Shown here in pieces: positions 8,149-16,144 of a stretch of DNA of 26,524 nt (position 1 is its first letter; the number at the start of each line of letters is the position of its first letter). A program made the translations under genes and the position numbers. The stretch is from a bacterium (lineage in GTDB: Bacteria > Elusimicrobiota > Elusimicrobia > Elusimicrobiales > UBA9959). Location: assembly GCA_021812825.1 (NCBI GenBank), contig JAKAMO010000028.1:1-26524 (forward strand), read 5' to 3'. Below the pieces are notes generated by a model. It was given only the letters and a program-made list of their open reading frames with translations. It had not been told where the DNA came from and searched no databases.

Positions 8149-8390
8149 AGAAGAAGATCACGGTGCGCTACTTCGCTATGATGGGCGAGAAGCGCGGCAC
8201 GCAGAACGAGACCTACGAGACCGAGGCCGGGACCGCCAGGCAGCTGCTGCACGAGCTGCAGGCCAACAAGGCGCTGCCGCTGACTACCAACATCTCCCGC
8301 GCCGTGGTCAACGACAAGTTCGTGGACTGGGACGCCTCGATAAACGACGGAGATCTAGTCATCCTGATGTCGCCTTTCTCCGGCGGGTAA
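8145..8390 (+). CDS. moaD: MoaD/ThiS-family sulfur carrier
   Basis: An 81-residue ubiquitin-fold protein ending in Gly-Gly (FSGG, then stop). In this family the C-terminal glycine is activated and thiocarboxylated. MoaD then gives its sulfur to molybdopterin precursor as the small subunit of molybdopterin synthase. The internal VNDKFVDWD and DGDLVILMSPFSGG segments match the MoaD pattern. The gene overlaps xdhB (ATGA), so it is made in step with the dehydrogenase. No moaE is in the window, so its large-subunit partner must lie elsewhere if it works as MoaD. A ThiS-like or specialised sulfur-carrier role cannot be excluded. Confidence 0.8.
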   Translation: MKKKITVRYFAMMGEKRGTQNETYETEAGTARQLLHELQANKALPLTTNISRAVVNDKFVDWDASINDGDLVILMSPFSGG

Positions 8391-8408
8391 TAATGCTGTG
8401 CGGAAATG

Positions 8409-8446
8409 AAGGCGCCGCCTCTCCGGAACCGGAGAGGCGGCGCCTT
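8409..8446. terminator. 18-bp perfect palindrome, shared terminator of two converging operons
   Basis: AAGGCGCCGCCTCTCCGG (8409-8426) and CCGGAGAGGCGGCGCCTT (8429-8446) are exact inverted repeats separated by AA. It lies 18 bases after the moaD stop and 14 bases from the stop of the minus-strand hydroxylase gene. Short T-rich stretches flank it on both strands, so it can serve both transcripts. Confidence 0.85.
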
Positions 8447-8460
8447 TCTGTGCCGGGTTT

Positions 8461-10806
8461 CTACTTCTTTCCGGAGGCCTTTATCGCCTTCAGCACCTTT
8501 TCCGGCGTGAGGGGGAACTCGCGCAGGCGCACGCCGGTGGCGTTGTACAGGGCGTTGGCGAAGACCGGGGCCGCCCCGTTGATGGAGACCTCGGACACGC
8601 TCTTGGCGCCGAAAGGCCCGGTGTCCTCGTAGGAGGGCACCAGGATGATCTTGAGCGGCGGCCGGTCGCGCATCGAGTAGATGTGGTAGTCGGCGAAGGA
8701 CGCGTTCTTCATGCGCCCCTTCTCGTCGAACAGGTACTCCTCGGTGAGCGCGTAGCTGATGCCGTTCAGCGTGCCGCCCTCGGTCTGCCCTTCCGCCAGC
8801 GCCGGGTTCACGGCGGTGCCGCAGTCTATCGTGGAGACGTAGTTCAGGACCTTGATGAAGCCGGTCCAGGTGTCCACCTCTATCTCCGCGAAGTGCGCCG
8901 CGAACGGAGGCGGGGATTTCTTCGTGATATGCGAGGCCGTGCCGATGATCTGGTACTGGTCCTTCTGGTACAGCGTGTACTTGGCGATGTCGCCGTAGCT
9001 GACCTTTTTTTTCTCATCCTGTTTGCTGTGGACGGCGGAGTTCTCGCAGAACACCTCCTCCACCGGCAGGCCCAGCATCTCGGCGCCGCTCTTCAGCAGC
9101 TGCCTCTTGGCGTCGGCCGCGGCCTTGCGCACCGCTTCGCCGGAGAGGTAGGTGGTCGAAGACGCGTACGCGCCCACGTCGAACGGCGTGATGTCGGTGT
9201 CGGAGGAGTAGACGATCATCTTGTCCGTAGTAGTTTCCAGTTCCTCGGCCGCTATCTGCGCGAGCACCGTGTCCGAGCCGGTGCCCAGGTCGGTGGCTCC
9301 CATCAGCAGGTTGAAGGAACCGTCGTCGTTTATCTTGATGGAGGCCGCGCCCATGTCGATGTCCGGTATCGACGAGCCCTGCATCAGGCAGGCCATGCCG
9401 ATGCCGCGGCGGTAGCGGCCGGTCTTGCCGCGCCAGTCCTGGCGCTTGTCCCAGCCTATGGCCTCGGCGCCCTGCAGTATGCACTCGGCGAGCGCGTTGG
9501 AGCCTACGGTCATCGGCGTGCCCTCGCGGCCCTCGCCCAGCGCCGCGAAGATGGGGGAGCCCTCGCCCTCGCGGATGTGGTTCATCTGCCGGAACTTCAT
9601 CGGGTCCATGCCTATGGCCTCGGCCATCTGGTCCATCAGGGATTCCATCGCGAAGAAGGCCTGCGTGGCGCCGAAGCCGCGGTACGCGCCGGCTACGGGG
9701 AGATTGGTGTAGTAGGACTTGCCGTCGAACCTGATGTTCTCGCAATGGTAGAGCGGCAGCACCTTGGAGCCGGCGCAGGAGACCACGGTGAGCCCGTGGC
9801 CGCCGTAGGCGCCGGTGTTGTTGATGGCTTCCATATCTATCGCGGTGATAGTACCGTCCTTCTTCACGCCGGCCCGCAGGCGGATGCGGAACGGGTGACG
9901 GGTGCGCCCCGTGCGGAAGGTCTCCTCGCGGTCGAACTGCCAGATGCACGTGCGGCCGGTGCGCAGCGCGAACATCGCGGTCACGTCGTCCAGCAGCACC
10001 TCCTGCTTGCAGCCGAAGCCGCCGCCTATGCGGGGCTTGATCACGCGGACCTTCTGTACCGGCACGTCGAGGGTCTTCGCCACTATGCGGCGGCAGTGGA
10101 ACGGCACCTGCGTGGAGGTGGTGATCACTATACGGCCGGAAGGCGCTATCGCCGCCATGGAGGTGTAGGGCTCTATGGGACAGTGCTGGGCGTACGGGGT
10201 CTCGAAGGTCTGGTCGAAAGTGAAGTCGGCTTCCTTCATGCCCTTCTCGAAGCTGCCGGCCTCGCAGGCCACGTGGGCCACCAGGTTCTTCTTCGGCTCG
10301 TACGGTATCGGTATCGGCACGTGGGCTTCCGGCTCGTCGTGTATGACCGGGGCGCCGTGGGCCATGGCCTCGTCCAGCGAGAATACAGGCTTGAGCAGCT
10401 CATACTCGACCTTTATAGCCTCGAGGGCGGCGAGGGCCTGCTCCTCGGTTTCGGCCGCGACGGCCGCCACGCGGTCGCCCACGAAGCGCACCTTCGTGTC
10501 GAACATGAAGGTGTCGTACGGCGACGGCTCCGGAAATCCCTGCCCGGCGGTGCAATGCGGTATGCGCGGCACGTTGCCGTGCCAGAGCACGGCCTTCACC
10601 CCGGGCATCTTCTCCGCTTTGCTGACGTCGAGCTTCTTGATGCGGGCGTGGGCGTGGGGGCTCCACAGCATTTTAATGACAAGCGCGTCGTTCGGTACGA
10701 AATCCGCGACATAGGAATCCTTGCCGAGCGCCAGCTGCAGCGCGTCTATCTTGGTGACGGAGTGGTTGACCTGCTTGAAGTTCTTCGCTTTTTCGTGCCT
10801 GTTCAT
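8461..10806 (-). CDS. molybdenum hydroxylase catalytic subunit, XdhA (E. coli-type) family, substrate unknown
   Basis: Catalytic subunit (781 residues) of the second molybdenum hydroxylase. Family motifs are clear: GGGFGCKQ (261-268), AYRGFG (375-380), a Gly-rich TDLGTGSDT loop and a GAKSVSEVSING segment with the likely catalytic Glu739. The pocket differs from xanthine dehydrogenase: Gln268 replaces the Glu, and the segment holding the second-pocket Arg reads GSKVLPLYH. SEVS replaces the usual GEPP. It resembles E. coli XdhA and clostridial purine hydroxylases most, as far as I recall. The AYRGFG loop lacks the Cys motif of CO dehydrogenase. ATG at 10806 overlaps the upstream stop (ATGA). 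Longer frames upstream run into the iron-sulfur gene. Substrate could be a purine, an N-heterocycle or an aldehyde. Confidence 0.9.
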   Translation of the reverse strand: MNRHEKAKNFKQVNHSVTKIDALQLALGKDSYVADFVPNDALVIKMLWSPHAHARIKKLDVSKAEKMPGVKAVLWHGNVPRIPHCTAGQGFPEPSPYDTFMFDTKVRFVGDRVAAVAAETEEQALAALEAIKVEYELLKPVFSLDEAMAHGAPVIHDEPEAHVPIPIPYEPKKNLVAHVACEAGSFEKGMKEADFTFDQTFETPYAQHCPIEPYTSMAAIAPSGRIVITTSTQVPFHCRRIVAKTLDVPVQKVRVIKPRIGGGFGCKQEVLLDDVTAMFALRTGRTCIWQFDREETFRTGRTRHPFRIRLRAGVKKDGTITAIDMEAINNTGAYGGHGLTVVSCAGSKVLPLYHCENIRFDGKSYYTNLPVAGAYRGFGATQAFFAMESLMDQMAEAIGMDPMKFRQMNHIREGEGSPIFAALGEGREGTPMTVGSNALAECILQGAEAIGWDKRQDWRGKTGRYRRGIGMACLMQGSSIPDIDMGAASIKINDDGSFNLLMGATDLGTGSDTVLAQIAAEELETTTDKMIVYSSDTDITPFDVGAYASSTTYLSGEAVRKAAADAKRQLLKSGAEMLGLPVEEVFCENSAVHSKQDEKKKVSYGDIAKYTLYQKDQYQIIGTASHITKKSPPPFAAHFAEIEVDTWTGFIKVLNYVSTIDCGTAVNPALAEGQTEGGTLNGISYALTEEYLFDEKGRMKNASFADYHIYSMRDRPPLKIILVPSYEDTGPFGAKSVSEVSINGAAPVFANALYNATGVRLREFPLTPEKVLKAIKASGKK

Positions 10807-11330
10807 TTCCCGGCCCCCTTGGCGGAGGTTCTCTTGGCGGCGGGCTTGCCGCCTTCCGCGGCGCGCCTGTCCAGGGTCCTGCGCAGGGCAACCCAGATCT
10901 TCTCGTAGCCGGTGCAGCGGCACAGGTTGCCGTCCATATATTCCTTCACGATCTCGTCCTCGAAGGTCTTCTCGCTCTCCATCAGCGCGGTGGCGCTCAT
11001 GACCATGCCCGGGATGCAGTAGCCGCACTGGACGGCCCCGGCGGCGACGAGCTCCTTCTGGAAATCCGACGGGTTGTCGAAAGTGCCGGCGCTCTCGATG
11101 GTGCGCACCTCGCGGCCCTCGGCCTGCATCGCGTAGAGCAGGCAGGCGTAGGTGGCGCGTCCGTCGAGCAGGACGGTGCAGGCGCCGCAGGTGCCCTGGC
11201 CGCAGCCGTACTTGGTGCCGCGGTAGCCTTCGCGGCGCAGCAGCGAGAGGAGCTTCTCGTCGGGGCGGGTAAGGAAAGTTTTCTTTTCCCCGTTAAGGGT
11301 AAAGCTGACGGGGTGCGTTATCTTGTGCAT
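10803..11330 (-). CDS. molybdenum hydroxylase [2Fe-2S] subunit
   Basis: Electron-transfer subunit (175 residues) carrying two [2Fe-2S] clusters. Cys 43, 48, 51 and 63 (CGQGTCGAC, then YAC) ligate the ferredoxin-type cluster. CGYC (102-105) and CRCTGY (137-142) ligate the second. This is the small separate subunit form found in E. coli XdhC, CoxS and related enzymes. The tail after about residue 155 is Lys/Ala-rich and probably disordered. It starts one base inside the stop of the FAD gene (TAATG) and ends overlapping the catalytic gene by four bases. The order FAD, Fe-S, Mo is the same as in coxMSL operons. Confidence 0.93.
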   Translation of the reverse strand: MHKITHPVSFTLNGEKKTFLTRPDEKLLSLLRREGYRGTKYGCGQGTCGACTVLLDGRATYACLLYAMQAEGREVRTIESAGTFDNPSDFQKELVAAGAVQCGYCIPGMVMSATALMESEKTFEDEIVKEYMDGNLCRCTGYEKIWVALRRTLDRRAAEGGKPAAKRTSAKGAGK

Positions 11331-12175
11331 TATTCTACCCTCCCGCGGGCGAACTTCGCCGCCCGTTCCAGGGCGTCCAGCACGGAGACTTCAGCCAGCT
11401 GTCTTATATAATCGGCGCTCATCCCTTCCCCGCCGACCCATTTCGCCGAAGCGCCAGCCGCCGCGGCGGCCGCCTCGAAGGTCGCGGGAGAGGCCTCCTT
11501 CCCCGCGAGCGCCGCCTCCACGGCCTTCAGTCGCTGCGGGAACGGTATGCCGCTGCCTGCGGCCACGCGCGCTTTTTTTATCGTCCCGCCGTCCAGCTCC
11601 AGCAGGGCGGCTATGGTCACGAGCGAGAAGGCGGCCGCGTTGCGTGTGGCTTTCACCGAGCCGAAGCCGTGGTGCGCCTTCAGCACCGGGATCTTCACCG
11701 CGGTCAGGATCTCCCCGTCCCTGAACAGCCTGGCGGGCTGGGAGGAAAAGTATTCATCGGCGGGTATTTCCTTCTCCTTGCCTGAGTAGATGACCATGCG
11801 CGCGTCCATCGCTAGCAGGACCACGGGGAGGTCCGCCCACGGGAAGACCCGCGCGATATTGCCGCCTATCGTGGAGACGTTGCGTACCTGATGGGTGGAG
11901 ATGCGGCGGCAGATCTCGTGCATGGCCCAGCGCGGGCCGCGGTGGCGCTGGATGTCGGAAAGCGGGGTCGCGGCGCCTATGACGAAGAGATCTCCTTTCT
12001 GCTTTATGAAGGACAGGCCCAGGCGCGTTATGTCCACCGCCGTTATGGGGGTTTTGCCCTGCATGAAATGCAGCGCGGTGCCCCCGGCCAACGGCATACC
12101 TTTCGGCCCCAGCGCGCGCAACGCTTTTCGCGCTTCGGCGAGGGTAGAGGGACGGATAAATTCGCAAAGTTTCAT
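11330..12175 (-). CDS. molybdenum hydroxylase FAD-binding subunit
   Basis: FAD subunit (281 residues) of the three-part hydroxylase; passes electrons from the Fe-S subunit to the final acceptor. The N-terminal FAD-binding loop is LAGGTAL (29-35) and the second is STIGGNIA (101-108), followed by VFPWADLPVVLLAMDA, where most family members have an SPxAD-type stretch. The C-terminal half is the CO-dehydrogenase-flavoprotein-type domain. The first gene of its operon, it has AGGAAG about 10 nt before ATG. Upstream on the minus strand, TATATT (about 12221-12216) is a possible -10 with a weak -35. It runs divergently from the gene at 12329. Confidence 0.9.
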   Translation of the reverse strand: MKLCEFIRPSTLAEARKALRALGPKGMPLAGGTALHFMQGKTPITAVDITRLGLSFIKQKGDLFVIGAATPLSDIQRHRGPRWAMHEICRRISTHQVRNVSTIGGNIARVFPWADLPVVLLAMDARMVIYSGKEKEIPADEYFSSQPARLFRDGEILTAVKIPVLKAHHGFGSVKATRNAAAFSLVTIAALLELDGGTIKKARVAAGSGIPFPQRLKAVEAALAGKEASPATFEAAAAAAGASAKWVGGEGMSADYIRQLAEVSVLDALERAAKFARGRVE

Positions 12176-12293
12176 ATTGGTCGGCTTCCTGAACAGCGGA
12201 TTGGATTTCGACTAAATATAGCAGATTTGCCGAGCAGGATAAAGCCGCTCCGAGGCCAGGCGCGGAGGACCGGGGAGGCGGCATCGGGAGTGC

Positions 12294-12321
12294 TTGACAC
12301 CTCCCCCCGGGGCGGTATAGA
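12294..12321 (+). promoter_or_regulatory. near-consensus sigma70 promoter directly before the 12329 gene
   Basis: TTGACA at 12294-12299, a 16-bp spacer and TATAGA at 12316-12321. The predicted transcription start (about 12328-12329) falls on the first ATG of the gene. This is the best -35/-10 pair I saw in the window. Confidence 0.8.
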
Positions 12322-12328
12322 CTGTTCT

Positions 12329-13786
12329 ATGGGGCTTATGGATATGGAGCATAACAGCGACGCACAGCCGGTCCTTCCGCACGAGAAGGCCACGCGCATC
12401 AACCTGGACAAGCGCTTCTACGGCACCTTCGCCGAGATAGGCGCCGGCCAGGAGGTGGCGCGCTGGTTCTTCGTGGTCGGAGGCGCCTCCGGGACGCTGG
12501 CCAAGACAATCTCCGCCTACGACATGGCCTTCTCCGACGCCATCTACGGCAAGGCCGAGCGCTACGTCAGCCGCGACCGGCTGGAGAAGATGCTGGAGTA
12601 CGAGTACGCGCTGCTGCTGGAACGGCTGGCGGCCGACCGCGGCGGGACGGACTGCTTCTTCGCCTTCGCGAATACCGTGGCCGCCCGCAGCTACCTCGGG
12701 AAGAAGGACTGCCACGGCTGGATGGGCATAAAGTTCCAGGGCGCTCCGAAGGAAGAGCCTTCGGAGATAATCCTGCACGTCAACATGCTGGACAAGGAGA
12801 ACGTGCAGCAGCAGGTGGCCCTCGGGATAATCGGCGTCAACCTGACCTACGGCGCCTTCTACCTCAGCCGCGAGCCGGAGAAGCTGATAGCCTCGCTGCT
12901 GGACGGTCTGTCGCGGGACAGGATAGAGGTGGACATGATCCGCTTCTCAGGGCCGCGCTTCAGGAGCGTGGACAACAGGCTGATGACGCTGCAGCTGGTG
13001 GCGCAGGGCCTGACGGGGGCGGCGCTGATAGGCGCCGACGGCGGCGTGCTGCAGCCTTACGAGGTGCTCCGCAAGAAGAACATCCTGATAGAGCGCGGCA
13101 GCTTCCGCCCCGTGACCAAGGTCAACATCGACATGCTGGAGGGGGCCCGCTGCCAGTTCCAGGGAGATGTGGGGGTGGGAGCCGGGGATACCGTGGAGCT
13201 CATGGAGATAACGATGAGCAACCTGCTAAGCTCCGGCGAGATAGACCACTGCGATTTCCTGGCCCGCGCCGACACTATAAACGCCGTCGGAAAGATGGTG
13301 CTGATCTCGGACTACGCCCAGTATTACAAGCTGGCCAACTACCTGCAGCGCTATACGAAGAAGCGCATAGGGATAGTCATGGGCCTGCCCAGCCTGAAGA
13401 AGCTGTTCGACGAGAAGTATTACGAGTCCCTCGACGGCGGCATCCTCGAGTCTTTCGGCCGGCTGTTCAAGAACGACCTGAAGGTCTACGTCTATCCGCA
13501 GATCGGATCGGAGCCGGGCCAGGTGGTGACCTGCGACGATTTCTCCATGGCCGGCGACCTGGAGCACCTGTTCCGCTACCTGTCCGATAACGGGCGCATC
13601 GTCCCGATAAAGGCCTTCAACAAGGATTGCCGGGGCGCCGTGTCGGGCGAGATAGTTGGCAAGATAGTATCGGGGGACGATTCCTGGGAGGAGATGGTGC
13701 CCCCCGAGGTCGCCAAATGCATCAAGGAACGCAGCTTTTTCGGCCACAAACGCTGGTGCGAGGAGGGGGAGAGGAAGGGCGCCTGA
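12329..13786 (+). CDS. conserved protein of unknown function
   Basis: A 485-residue soluble protein with no signal peptide or membrane helix. Distinct stretches are FAEIGAGQEVARWFF, VVGGASGTLAKTISAYDM and ERYVSRDRLEKMLEYEY near the N terminus, HGWMGIKFQ and GIIGVNLTYGAFYL in the middle, and SGPRFRSVDNRLM, FKNDLKVYVYPQ and LFRYLSDNGRIVPIK towards the end. I recall homologues in several phyla under conflicting database names that I do not trust, so I give no activity. The frame stays open far upstream, but the promoter at 12294-12321 rules out starts before about 12328. ATG 12329, 12338 and 12344 remain; 12329 would make the mRNA leaderless. It is a single-gene unit ended by the terminator at 13808-13840. 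Confidence 0.75.
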   Translation: MGLMDMEHNSDAQPVLPHEKATRINLDKRFYGTFAEIGAGQEVARWFFVVGGASGTLAKTISAYDMAFSDAIYGKAERYVSRDRLEKMLEYEYALLLERLAADRGGTDCFFAFANTVAARSYLGKKDCHGWMGIKFQGAPKEEPSEIILHVNMLDKENVQQQVALGIIGVNLTYGAFYLSREPEKLIASLLDGLSRDRIEVDMIRFSGPRFRSVDNRLMTLQLVAQGLTGAALIGADGGVLQPYEVLRKKNILIERGSFRPVTKVNIDMLEGARCQFQGDVGVGAGDTVELMEITMSNLLSSGEIDHCDFLARADTINAVGKMVLISDYAQYYKLANYLQRYTKKRIGIVMGLPSLKKLFDEKYYESLDGGILESFGRLFKNDLKVYVYPQIGSEPGQVVTCDDFSMAGDLEHLFRYLSDNGRIVPIKAFNKDCRGAVSGEIVGKIVSGDDSWEEMVPPEVAKCIKERSFFGHKRWCEEGERKGA

Positions 13787-13807
13787 ACCTGCGTTCGGGG
13801 AGTAAAG

Positions 13808-13840
13808 AAAAAGCCCGCACAGGCGGGCTTTTTCCTTTTT
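13808..13840. terminator. bidirectional rho-independent terminator
   Basis: GCCCGC (13813-13818) and GCGGGC (13823-13828) around ACAG, extended by AAAAA on the left and TTTTT on the right. TTTTTCCTTTTT runs to 13840. It separates the converging 12329 gene and the rhodanese gene and should work for both strands. Confidence 0.93.
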
Positions 13841-13855
13841 CTGGCCCGGGCCGAG

Positions 13856-14353
13856 CTACTTGACCACCGGCCAGCCCGCCGCTATCCAGGCGTTGATGCC
13901 GCCCTCGATGTGGTGGATGTCGGTGAAACCCATGTTCTTCATTATGCCCAGGGTTATGCCGCTGCGGTGACCGGAACGGCAGTAGATCAGATATTTCGCG
14001 CTCTTGTCCAGCTTGGCGAGCTGGTCCTTGAAGTCCGGGGCGTAGTAGTCCATGGTCATGCTGACGGCTTCCAGGTGGCCGGCCGCGTATTCCTCCGGCG
14101 TCCTGATGTCTATCACTATCGGCTTCTTGGCCTCTATGAAGTAGTGGGCCTCGTCCGGCTTTATCTCCACCGGGAAGTCGCAGTTGCCGGGCTTGGGGTC
14201 CGCGGCCGAGGGCTGGGGGGCCTCCGGCGCCGCGGCGAAGAGGGACGCCGCCGGTACGGCCTTGGCGCTCCCGCAGAAAATGGCGCTCAGGTCCAGCGCG
14301 CGGGCCATGGCCGCCGCCGAGACAATCAACATAAAAGCAATGAACATCCTCAT
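13856..14353 (-). CDS. exported rhodanese-domain sulfurtransferase
   Basis: A 165-residue single-domain rhodanese. Residues 1-19 form a signal peptide (cut probably after ARA), followed by an Ala/Pro-rich spacer to about residue 58. The rhodanese domain (about 65-165) carries VIDIRTPEEYAAGHL and the six-residue active loop CRSGHR with Cys125, then GGINAWIAAGWP. Intact Cys and loop Arg indicate a working thiosulfate- or persulfide-handling enzyme, located in the periplasm. Two extra cysteines (27 and 58) lie in the spacer. GGAGG 7 nt before ATG sets the start. The nearby 3' gene converges on it, and the membrane glycosyltransferase gene runs the other way. The physiological sulfur donor is unknown. 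Confidence 0.88.
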   Translation of the reverse strand: MRMFIAFMLIVSAAAMARALDLSAIFCGSAKAVPAASLFAAAPEAPQPSAADPKPGNCDFPVEIKPDEAHYFIEAKKPIVIDIRTPEEYAAGHLEAVSMTMDYYAPDFKDQLAKLDKSAKYLIYCRSGHRSGITLGIMKNMGFTDIHHIEGGINAWIAAGWPVVK

Positions 14354-14389
14354 GGATAACCTCCGGGTCGAATGCTGACCGATGCGTAT

Positions 14390-14398
14390 ATTTTAGCA
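14390..14398 (-). promoter_or_regulatory. extended -10 promoter of the rhodanese gene
   Basis: On the minus strand TGCTAAAAT reads as TG, one base, TAAAAT. No recognisable -35. It predicts a leader of about 30 nt holding the GGAGG ribosome-binding site. Confidence 0.55.
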
Positions 14399-14439
14399 AA
14401 AAGTCCGGCCCCGTAGCCTGAGCGGGCCCGGCCGAGTTT

Positions 14440-14453
14440 TGGTATCATATAGA
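14440..14453 (+). promoter_or_regulatory. -10 region immediately before the glycosyltransferase start
   Basis: TGGTATCAT (14440-14448) is an extended -10, and TATAGA (14448-14453) overlaps it. ATG is at 14459 with no Shine-Dalgarno sequence. Either element places the RNA start within a few bases of the ATG. Confidence 0.5.
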
Positions 14454-14458
14454 TATAT

Positions 14459-16144
14459 ATGGCGAAGAGACCAGGCTTCACCGTGATGCTCGCCTCCGCT
14501 GCGCTGGCCGTGCATCTCTTCGCCGGCCTTTCCTTCATCTTCTCCTCCTCGGCCACCTACGACGAGACGGTCCACCTGGCGAGCGGCTACTCTTACCTTA
14601 AGACGGGCCGCTACGCGATGAACATCATGGACCACCCGCCGCTGGCCGAGATGCTCTCCGCCCTGCCGCTGACCTTCATGAACCTGAAGTCGTTCACGGC
14701 GCATCCTTATTTCGCGAACTCCATGCCGTACCATTACGGCGACCTGTTCCTGTACGAGAATACCGTTCCGCCGGAGCGCATCCTCAATGCCGCCAGGTGC
14801 TTCATTTTCCTGGTCTGGACCTCCGTCTTCGCCTTCTTCATCTGGTTCCTGGCCTCGCGGCTGGAGCCCGGTCCCGCCGCCGCGTTCAGCCTGGCCGTCT
14901 TCTCGCTGATGCCGGTCTTCATCTCCAACGACGCCCTAGTGACCACCGACGCGGCCGCCGCGGCCTTCTATTTCGCCTCCTTCGCCGCCGGCTGGTATTT
15001 CACGGCGGGCGGTCCCGGAGCGGCCTCTCTGTGGCGGCGCGCGGTCCTGGCCGGCGTCCTCTCGGGGCTGGCGCTGGTCTCCAAGTTCAGCATGTTCATA
15101 GTGCCGCCGATGGTCGCCGCTCTCTGGCTGGCGGATAATTACGCTTCCAGACGGATGCCGCCAGCCAGGCTGGCGGGTTATATCACCGTCTACGCGGCCG
15201 CCTGCGTGCTGGCTGTCGCGCTGGTCTACAAGTTCGACCTCGGGCTCTACTGGAAGGGGCTTTACGCCACTCTGACCCGCCTGGACCAGGGGCGTTCCTC
15301 GTTCGCCTTCGGAAGCCATTCCGTCAGCGGGGTCTGGTGGTATTTCCCGGCCGCGCTGCTGGTGAAGACGCCCTTGGTGGCGCTAGGGGCGGCCGCAGCT
15401 GGGATCTGGCTGACGGCGAAGAACTTTCGCCGCGACTACCTCTGGCTGCTGGTCCCGCCGGCGGCATTCTTCGCGGCGGCGCTGACCGCCAAGGTGCAGA
15501 TAGGCTACAGGCACATAATGCCGGTGATGCCGTTCCTGGCCGTGCTCGCCGGACTCGCCCTTTCCAGGCTGCCAGGCAAGAAGGGAACCTGGCTGGCTTC
15601 CGGCCTCCTCCTCCTGAACGCCGCGTCGGTGCTGCGCGTCAACCCCTATTACCTGTCATATTTCAACGAGGCGGCCGGCGGCCCGTCCAGCGGTTACCGG
15701 CTGTTGACCGACTCCAACCTGGACTGGGGACAGGACGTGCCGGCGCTGGCGCGTTACCTGGCCTCGCGCGGGAACCCGCCGCTCATCTTCTCCTATTTTG
15801 GCGTCGCCCGCCCGGAAAGCCGCGGGATAGGCTATGTCCCGCTCGGCGTGGTCTCCAACGTGGAGCTGAAGGGGACGGGGGCGCAGGTCTGCTCCATGAA
15901 GGAGGTCCTGCTGGCCGTTTCCGTCACTAATTTACAGAGCACGTATTACGCGGACAAGAGCACCTACGACTGGCTGAAGGACAGGAAGCCGCTATTCGAC
16001 GCCGGCAATTCCATTTTCCTCTACGACCTGACCTCGGACGGTCCCGGCCTGCGGAAGCTGGCCGCGCTGTTCGACAGGGAGGGGCGCGATCAGGAGGCCG
16101 ACTGCCTCTACGAGAATGCTGCCAAAGCGGAGAGAGCACCATGA
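14459..16144 (+). CDS. GT39/PMT-like membrane glycosyltransferase
   Basis: A 561-residue polytopic protein of the GT-C fold. Such enzymes transfer a sugar from a polyprenyl-phosphate carrier to an acceptor on the outer face of the inner membrane. The first external loop has the catalytic-type acidic pair in TYDET (Asp35, Glu36) and MDHPPLAE (57-64), as in ArnT/PMT relatives. About ten hydrophobic helices follow. Near the C terminus there is DSNLDWGQD, which I know from this group of uncharacterised bacterial members. The start has no ribosome-binding site. Its stop overlaps the TPR gene by four bases. Sugar and acceptor are unknown; a lipid or protein glycosylation role is inferred. Confidence 0.82.
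   Translation: MAKRPGFTVMLASAALAVHLFAGLSFIFSSSATYDETVHLASGYSYLKTGRYAMNIMDHPPLAEMLSALPLTFMNLKSFTAHPYFANSMPYHYGDLFLYENTVPPERILNAARCFIFLVWTSVFAFFIWFLASRLEPGPAAAFSLAVFSLMPVFISNDALVTTDAAAAAFYFASFAAGWYFTAGGPGAASLWRRAVLAGVLSGLALVSKFSMFIVPPMVAALWLADNYASRRMPPARLAGYITVYAAACVLAVALVYKFDLGLYWKGLYATLTRLDQGRSSFAFGSHSVSGVWWYFPAALLVKTPLVALGAAAAGIWLTAKNFRRDYLWLLVPPAAFFAAALTAKVQIGYRHIMPVMPFLAVLAGLALSRLPGKKGTWLASGLLLLNAASVLRVNPYYLSYFNEAAGGPSSGYRLLTDSNLDWGQDVPALARYLASRGNPPLIFSYFGVARPESRGIGYVPLGVVSNVELKGTGAQVCSMKEVLLAVSVTNLQSTYYADKSTYDWLKDRKPLFDAGNSIFLYDLTSDGPGLRKLAALFDREGRDQEADCLYENAAKAERAP

Noticed and set aside
8461..10806. Carbon monoxide dehydrogenase large subunit (CoxL)
   Set aside because: The order FAD, Fe-S, Mo matches coxMSL, but the loop reads AYRGFG and lacks the active-site Cys motif of form I CO dehydrogenase.
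8683..10908. 741-codon open frame on the plus strand across the minus-strand hydroxylase genes
   Set aside because: Antisense shadow of GC-rich codons. Its translation is Arg/Gly/His/Val-rich without motifs, while the minus strand encodes clear molybdenum-hydroxylase motifs over the same bases.
11891..12328. Upstream extension of the 12329 gene by 146 codons
   Set aside because: It is antisense to the FAD subunit and lies before a near-consensus promoter whose start falls at 12329.
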